This document shows, piece after piece, positions 62,249 through 64,000 of a DNA stretch of 64,000 nt. A program made the position numbers and the translations under genes. Numbering within the stretch: position 1 is the stretch's first letter; every line of letters begins with the position of its first letter. Origin of the DNA: Megamonas hypermegale (GTDB lineage: Bacteria; Bacillota; Negativicutes; Selenomonadales; Selenomonadaceae); NCBI RefSeq assembly GCF_900187035.1, contig NZ_LT906446.1:620001-684000 (forward strand), written 5' to 3'. The notes below the pieces were generated by a model that worked only from the letters and a program-made list of their open reading frames with translations, did no database searches and had not been told where the DNA came from.

Positions 62249-62875
62249 TTAAACGATGAGAGATACGATTATATTTAAAAAGCTGATGATAAGTCCGCTA
62301 ATCGGACGAATGATGAAGCCTAAAATGCCAGTAAATACGAGCAGAATAAGCAAAATAAAACTGTATCTAGCAATTATAGATGTTTCATATTTATATGCCA
62401 TTTCGCCTGGCAAAAGTGAAAGCAAGACCTTAGAACCATCAAGTGGTGGGATTGGCACTAAATTGAAAATAGCAAAATTGACATTGTAAATAATAATAAG
62501 TTGCAAAATGGCTGTGAGCCAATGTGCAGACATATTGTATTTAAAAGTGAGTGCAAATAAGACAGTTGCAACCAGGGCAACAATCAAATTAGAAAGTGGG
62601 CCAGCTAGTGAGACCTGCATCATACCATTACGATAATTAGAGAAATTATTAGGGTTAATCGGCACAGGTTTTGCCCAGCCGATTTGAGCGAAAAACAGCA
62701 TAATCAATCCAATTGGGTCAATATGTGATATTGGGTTGAGTGTCAAACGTCCTTGCATGCGAGGCGTATAGTCGCCAAGATTATCCGCAACCTTAGCATG
62801 TGCCCATTCGTGTACTGTCATTGCAATTAAAAGTCCTGGTATAGCATAAATCATATCGGGACCGAAACCAAACAT
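62249..62875 (-). CDS. Site-2 protease family membrane protein (M50)
   Basis: A 208-residue zinc metalloprotease with about five membrane segments. The metal site is TVHEWAHAKVAD (HExxH) and PIPPLDGSKVLLSLLPG (the third ligand Asp). It belongs to the YwhC-like subgroup without a PDZ domain. Such proteins cleave membrane-embedded substrates, but this one's target is unknown. Start ATG at 62875 after TGGAGG; one base separates it from scpA, as seen in many Firmicutes. Confidence 0.92.
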   Translation of the reverse strand: MFGFGPDMIYAIPGLLIAMTVHEWAHAKVADNLGDYTPRMQGRLTLNPISHIDPIGLIMLFFAQIGWAKPVPINPNNFSNYRNGMMQVSLAGPLSNLIVALVATVLFALTFKYNMSAHWLTAILQLIIIYNVNFAIFNLVPIPPLDGSKVLLSLLPGEMAYKYETSIIARYSFILLILLVFTGILGFIIRPISGLIISFLNIIVSLIV

Positions 62876-62890
62876 TGAATACCTCCAAAA

Positions 62891-63439
62891 TTATTTATTG
62901 TTTTGTAAATTATTTACCATTAAAATAGCTGTCACGGTTTTTGCGTCATAAATTTCACCTTTATTGACGAGTTCAACAGCTTCACTCAATGGAATTTCTA
63001 CTAAATTAATAAATTCGTCATCATCTGTATGTTGTTTGCCTTTTGTTAAGCCATCAGCTAAATAAATGTAAATCCATTCGTTAGAAAAACCAACTGTTGT
63101 AGCTAATTTATGAAGTAAAGTGTATTTTTCAGCGCTGTAACCAGTTTCTTCAGATAATTCACGTTTAGCACAAACCAATGGGTCTTCATCTATGCTATCG
63201 AGTTTGCCTGCTGGAATTTCTAAAGTTACTTTGCCGATTGGATAACGATATTGACGAACCATGATGATATTGCCATTAGGAAGAAGTGGAATTACAGCGG
63301 AAGCACCTTGATGTTTAATCCATTCACGTACAGCTTTGTTGCCATTCGGTAATTTTACATAATCGCGTTTTACATGGAGCAAAACTCCGTCAAAAATATC
63401 TTCTGAAGAAATTTTTTCTTCAATTAAATCTTCGTACAT
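62891..63439 (-). CDS. Nudix hydrolase (ADP-ribose pyrophosphatase type)
   Basis: A 182-residue Nudix protein. The box GKLDSIDEDPLVCAKRELSEETGY is complete, preceded by PAGK, and QYRYPIGKVTLEIPAG identifies the ADP-ribose pyrophosphatase group. It hydrolyses ADP-ribose or related sugars to limit non-enzymatic damage. Start set at 63439 after GGAGG; an ATG 15 bases earlier overlaps the site. First gene of the minus-strand operon with the site-2 protease and scpA. Confidence 0.92.
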   Translation of the reverse strand: MYEDLIEEKISSEDIFDGVLLHVKRDYVKLPNGNKAVREWIKHQGASAVIPLLPNGNIIMVRQYRYPIGKVTLEIPAGKLDSIDEDPLVCAKRELSEETGYSAEKYTLLHKLATTVGFSNEWIYIYLADGLTKGKQHTDDDEFINLVEIPLSEAVELVNKGEIYDAKTVTAILMVNNLQNNK

Positions 63440-63542
63440 ACCAAAATCCTCCATTAAACAGAAAAAATTTTAATTTACTGATATCATCAATTATATCATT
63501 AAAGTTGTCAGCAAGCTATGAAAATTATTTTACAAAACGATA

Positions 63543-63571
63543 TTGATAATTTTTATCATTTATGTTATATT
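63543..63571 (+). promoter_or_regulatory. Candidate eno promoter
   Basis: TTGATA (63543-63548) and TATATT (63566-63571) with a 17-base spacer, about 70 bases before eno. Confidence 0.6.
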
Positions 63572-63640
63572 AGGTACATCAAGTTGAGATTATTTAGATA
63601 AAATTTTATCTGATATTTAAATGATAAAGGAGTTTTGTAA

Positions 63641-64000
<360 letters not shown>

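Overview
The window looks like a chromosomal segment of a low-GC, anaerobic, Gram-negative-type Firmicute of the Negativicutes, probably Megamonas or a close relative in Selenomonadaceae. This is inferred from AT-rich codon use, an S-layer-homology porin of the OmpM type (an outer-membrane protein peculiar to this class), a large pyruvate:ferredoxin oxidoreductase, Hcp, a Firmicute-style glycine T-box with glyQ/glyS, and ylxM-ffh, floA and ybeY-era-recO gene orders. No tRNA or rRNA genes were found.

Layout. 1-4.2 kb: end of smpB, mltG, an O-methyltransferase gene split by a group I intron/IS605-type element (an IStron), and a U32-family tRNA hydroxylation gene. 4.5-12.4 kb: nifJ, an SLH porin and a three-gene NitT/TauT-type ABC importer. 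12.5-17.2 kb: a tandem duplication of a two-gene unit (cytidylate-kinase-like protein plus GPH sugar symporter), each copy behind a cre-like operator. 17.4-21.8 kb: a small unknown gene, hcp, yeiH and a nitrilase-family amidase. 21.9-34.1 kb: housekeeping genes for translation, RNA modification, membrane organisation and ribosome maturation (prmA, rsmE, mtaB, hinT, rpsU, yqeY, MATE, nfeD, floA, phoH, ybeY, era, recO). 34.2-37.9 kb: a flavin reductase and the T-box-controlled glyQS operon. 38.1-39.7 kb: a lone cas6 facing a 12-repeat CRISPR array with its own opposing promoter. 39.8-45 kb: a flavodoxin, clpB with an unusual operator-like promoter, and a pocket of small accessory genes. 45-57.1 kb: alpha-galactosidase, DUF362 protein, a sigma-54 activator divergent from a sigma-54 promoter and a yjiH-yjiG-iadA operon, a dicarboxylate/amino-acid symporter, a second GH36/27-like glycosidase and an AraC regulator. 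57.3-59.7 kb: ylxM-ffh-rpsP-khpA. 59.9-63.4 kb: a secreted protein, a GC-richer SMR exporter pair behind a MerR-type promoter, and nudix/site-2-protease/scpA. The window ends inside eno.

How the parts work together. Carbohydrate genes (alpha-galactosidases and GPH symporters) with cre-like sites suggest a shared sugar-response control, possibly also covering the porin. The sigma-54 locus looks like a self-contained isoaspartyl-dipeptide utilisation unit. The most unusual items are the IStron, whose clean removal would restore the host reading frame although its TnpB is truncated, and the cas6-only CRISPR locus whose array contains two blocks of different repeat sequence.
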